From the NCBI GenBank assembly GCA_963580455.1, contig OY756963.1, positions 13,535,555-13,599,554 of the forward strand: a stretch of 64,000 nucleotides of DNA. Reading direction: 5' to 3'. The notes below the pieces were generated by a model. The model was not told the origin of the DNA. It saw nothing but the letters and a program-made list of their open reading frames with translations, and ran no database searches. The translations under genes and the position numbers were made by a program. This document shows, one piece after another, positions 61,001 through 64,000 of the stretch. The stretch is from Euonymus europaeus. Its lineage: Eukaryota; Streptophyta; Magnoliopsida; Celastrales; Celastraceae. How positions within the stretch are numbered: position 1 is the stretch's first letter; the number at the start of each line of letters is the position of its first letter.

Positions 61001-64000
61001 GCACCGAGCAACTTAGATGGTCCGAAGTTGCTCAACTCTCTCCGTGGATAAACTTTTAACGATTTTGTCTGTTTGTCATAGAAAGTTAATGATTTGGCAT
61101 CGAAATAATCTTGGAAGCTTATAATCGTAAAATTTGACTTAGTAGAACAATAAAAAGTGTACACCGAGCAACTTAGATGGTCCGAAGTTGCTCAACTCTC
61201 TATATGGAGGAGCTTTTAACGATTTTGTAAATTTGTCATAGAAAGTTAATGATTTGGCATCGAAATAATCTTGGAACTTATACTCGAAAAATTTGACTTA
61301 GTAGAACAATAAAAAGTGTACACCGAGCAACTTTGATGGTTCGAAGTTGCTCAACTCTTTATATGGAGCAGCTTTAAACGGTTATGTCCTTTTCTCATAG
61401 AAAGTTAATGATTTGGCAAGAAATAATCTTGGAAGCTTACACTCGCAAAATTTGACTTAGTAGAACAGTAAAAAGTGTACACCAAGCAACATAGATGGTC
61501 CGAAGTTGCTCAACTCTCTATATGGAGGAGCTTTTAACGGTTTTGTCCATTTCTCAATAAAAGTTAATGATTTGGCATCGAAATAATCTTCGAAACTTAT
61601 ACTCGTAAAATTTGACTTAGTAGAACAGTAAAAAGTGTACACCGAGCAACTTAGAAGGTCCGAAGTTGCTCAACTCTCTCCATGGAGGAGCTTTTAACGA
61701 TTTTGTCCATTTGTTATAGAAAGTTAATGATTTGGCATCGAAATAATCTTGGAATCTATACTCGTAAAATTTGACTTAGTAGAACAATAAAAAGTGTACA
61801 CCGAGCAACTTAGAAGGTCCGAAGTTGCTCAACTCTCTCAATGGAGGAGCTTTTAACGGTTTTGTCCATTTGTCATAGAAAGTTAATGATTTGACATCAA
61901 AATAATCTTGGAAGCTTATACTCGTAAAATTTAACTTAGTAGAACAATAAAAGGTGTACACCGAGCAACTTTGATGGTTCGAAGTTGCTCAACTCTTTAT
62001 ATGGAGCAGCTTTAAGTAGTTATGTCCTTTTCTCATAGAAGGTTAATGAGTTGGCAACGAAAAAATCTTGGAAGCTTACACTCGTAAAATTTGACTTAGT
62101 AGAACAGTAAAAAGTGTACACCGAGCAACTTAGATGGTCCGAAGTTGCTCAACTCTCTCCATGGAGGAGCTTTTAACGATTTTGTCCATTTGTCATAGAA
62201 AGTTAATGACTTGGCATCGAAATAATCATGGAACTTATACTCGTAAAATTTGACTTAGTAGAACAATAAAAAGTATACACCGAGCAACTTTGACTGTCTG
62301 AAGTTGCTCAACTCTCTCAATGGAGGAGCTTTTAATGGTTTTGTCCATTTGTCATAGAAAGTTAATGATTTGACATCGAAATAATCATGGAAGGTTATAC
62401 TCATAAAATTTGACTTAGTAGAACAATAAAAAGTGTAGACCGAGCAACTTTGATGTTCAGAAGTTGCTCAACTCTCTCTATAGAGGAGCTTCTAACGGTT
62501 TTGCCCATTTGTCATAAAAAGTTAATGATTTGACATCTAAATAATCTAGGAAGCTTATACTCATAAAATTTGACATAAAAGAACTATAAAAAGTGTACAC
62601 CGAGCAACTTTGATGGTCCGGAGTTGCTCAACTCTCTCCATGGAGGAGCTTTTAACGGTTTTGTCCATTTGTCATAGAAAGTTAATGATTTGACATCAAA
62701 ATAATCTTGGAAGCTTATACTCGTAAAATTTGACTTAGTAGAACAATAAAAAGTGTACACCGAGCACTTTGATGGTCCGAAGTTGCTCAACTCTCTATAT
62801 GGAGGAGCTTTTAACGATTTTGTCCATTTCTCAGTAAAAGTTAATGATTTGGCATCGAAATAATCTTCGAACCTTATACTCGTAAAATTTGACTTGGTAG
62901 AAGAATAAAAAGTGTACACCGAGCAACATTGGTGGTCCCAAGTTGCTCAACTCTCTCCATGGAAGAGCTTTTAAAGGTTTTGTCCATTTGTCATAGAAAG
63001 TTAATGTTTTGGCATCGAAATAATCTTGGAAGCTTATACCCTCAAAATATGACTTAGTAAAACAATAAAAAGTGTACACCGAGCAACTTCGATGGTCCGA
63101 AGTTGCTCAACTCTCTCCATAGAAGAGCATTTAAACGTTTTGTCCATTTGTCCTCGAAACTTGGGATTTTGGCATCGAAATAATCTAGGAAGCTTATACT
63201 CGTAAAATTTGACATAGAAGAGCTATAAAAAGTGTACACCGAACAACTTTGATGGTCCAGAGTTGCTCAACTCTCTCCATGGAGGAGCTTTTAACGGTTT
63301 TGTCCATTCGTCATAAAAAGTTAATGATTTGACATCGAAATAATCTTGGAAGCTTATACTCATAAAATTTGACTTAGTAGAACAATAAAAAGTGTACACC
63401 GAGCAACTTTGACCGTCTGAAGTTGCTCAACTCTCTCAATGGAGGAGCTTTTAACGGTTTTGTCCATTTGTCATAGAAAGTTAATGATTTGACATCAAAA
63501 TAATCTTGGAAGCTTATACTCGTAAAATTTATCTAAGTAGAACAATAAAAAGTGTGCACCGAGCAACTGAGATGGTACGAAGTTGCTCAACTCTCTCCAT
63601 GGAGAAACTTTTAACGATTTTGTCCGTTTTTCATAGAAAGTTAATGATTTGGCATCGAAATAATCTTGGAAGCTTATAATCGTAAAATTTTACTTAGTAG
63701 AACAGTAAAAAGTGTACACCGAGCAACTTAGATGGTCCGAAGTTGCTCAACTCTCTCCATGGAGGAGCTTTTAACGATTTTGTCCATTTGTCATAGAAAG
63801 TTAATGATTTGGCATCGAAAAAATCTTGGAACTTAAACTCGTTAAATTTGACTTAGTAGAACAATAAAAAGTGTACACCGAGCAACTTTGACTGTCTGAA
63901 GTTGCTCAACTCTCTCAATGGAAGAGCTTTTAACGGTTTTGTCCATTTGTCATAGAAAGTTAATGATTTGACATCAAAATAATCTTGGAAGCTTATACTC
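52060..64000 (+). repeat. Right flank: diverged satellite monomers
   Basis: About 75 monomers with many private substitutions and no near-identical tandem higher-order repeat. The m6-m7-m8-m9 order seen in HOR-B recurs at about 57,660-58,300 and 62,770-63,400, and in part at 55,415-55,900. The monomer types are thus the same but the copies have drifted. A TGACGTCA like that of m5 occurs near 58,223. No gene, RNA or transposon was seen. Confidence 0.85.
52700..54931 (+). repeat. Tandem duplication of a 7-monomer block (1,116 bp x 2)
   Basis: Positions 52,700-53,815 and 53,816-54,931 match at a constant offset of 1,116 bp. Shared markers are the rare GATCTAGCATCG or GATCTGGCATCG (52,787 and 53,903), ATGGTACGAAG with CTCCTTCAGGAGC (53,031 and 54,147), and CAACATTGATGG (about 53,660 and 54,776). 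The copies differ at many sites, so this duplication is older than the HOR-A and HOR-B copies. Confidence 0.8.

Larger units (their letters stand above)
1..64000 (+). repeat. Satellite DNA array, ~160-bp monomer, head to tail
   Basis: The whole window is made of about 400 copies of one ~160-bp unit, all in the same orientation. Each unit has, in order: GTGTACACCGAGCAAC, AAGTTGCTCAACTCTC, CCATGGAGGAGCTTTTAACG, TTTTGTCCATTTGTCATAG, AAAGTTAATGATTTG, GAAATAATCTTGGAAGCTTA, and GTAAAATTTGACTTAGTAGA. I saw no unique sequence, no inverted monomers and no transposon. Copies differ by scattered substitutions and 1-2 nt indels. The period, AT richness and layered higher-order structure are typical of centromeric or pericentromeric satellites of eukaryotes, especially plants; that role is inference. 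I do not recognise the family by name. Coding genes, RNA genes and origins are absent as far as can be seen. Confidence 0.98.

Noticed and set aside
62584..62919. A 111-codon frame that could look like a two-domain protein
   Set aside because: It is two satellite monomers read through after a small indel. The two halves are the same repeat translation, not distinct domains.
1..64000. CRISPR array
   Set aside because: There are no short direct repeats alternating with unique spacers; the whole 160-bp unit repeats, and no cas genes are present.
1..64000. CENP-B box
   Set aside because: I looked for TTCGNNNNANNCGGG on both strands around the recurrent TTCG and CCCG sites, such as TTCGAAGCTTATACCCG and GCCCGAAGTTGC. 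None fits.
1..64000. Telomeric repeats (TTTAGGG or TTAGGG)
   Set aside because: The only similar string is CTAGGGCTTA in shortened monomers. It occurs singly and comes from a two-base deletion.
1..64000. Transposon or retrotransposon insertion
   Set aside because: I found no break in the satellite, no long terminal repeats, no target-site duplication and no coding domain. Every junction examined joins satellite to satellite.
1..64000. tRNA, 5S or other RNA genes
   Set aside because: The hairpin in each monomer is a simple inverted repeat. No cloverleaf, A/B box pair or rRNA-like segment was seen.

Overview
The whole 64 kb window is one uninterrupted, head-to-tail satellite DNA array with a monomer of about 160 bp (mostly 159-160 bp, roughly 400 copies, all in the same orientation). 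I see no protein-coding gene, tRNA, rRNA, transposon, CRISPR array or unique sequence. The many 61-82 codon minus-strand reading frames are one satellite frame that happens to lack stops; they are not genes. The composition is AT-rich. The period, the array length and the lack of other sequence fit a eukaryotic centromeric or pericentromeric satellite, most likely from a plant. I do not recognise the monomer family well enough to name a species, and an insect or other animal satellite is not excluded.

Layout. (1) About 1-4,800: diverged monomers with a few old duplications. (2) About 4,800-11,570: monomers with partial multi-monomer duplications (4-, 11- and 15-monomer offsets). (3) 11,573-20,011: three tandem copies of a 2,813-bp higher-order repeat (HOR-A). 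A fourth copy lies at 22,147-24,959 after a 2,135-bp segment (20,012-22,146). The two HOR-A joints carry an out-of-register 99-bp chimeric monomer. (4) About 24,960-27,000: a bridge with a 799-bp five-monomer tandem duplication. (5) About 26,325-52,060: a second higher-order repeat (HOR-B). Its full unit is 21 monomers (3,357 bp), and there are shortened versions of 20, 17, 17, 11 and 6 monomers, each made by an in-register fusion of two monomers. Marker variants show that full units alternate in two types (alpha, beta), so the real top-level unit appears to be a 42-monomer, 6,714-bp super-repeat. (6) About 52,060-64,000: diverged monomers again, with an old 7-monomer duplication.

How the parts relate. 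HOR-A and HOR-B share a block of about 12 monomers (m12-m21, m1 and the start of m2) and differ in the rest. The diverged flanks keep the same order of monomer types (m6-m7-m8-m9), so the window reads as an old array whose centre was recently and repeatedly re-amplified. Each monomer carries several short dyad symmetries. The main one is an inverted repeat with 9-11 bp arms, and its inner bases co-vary in some monomer types. Monomer names m1-m21 used below are numbered from position 28,881, starting each monomer at the ACCGAG that follows GTGTAC.
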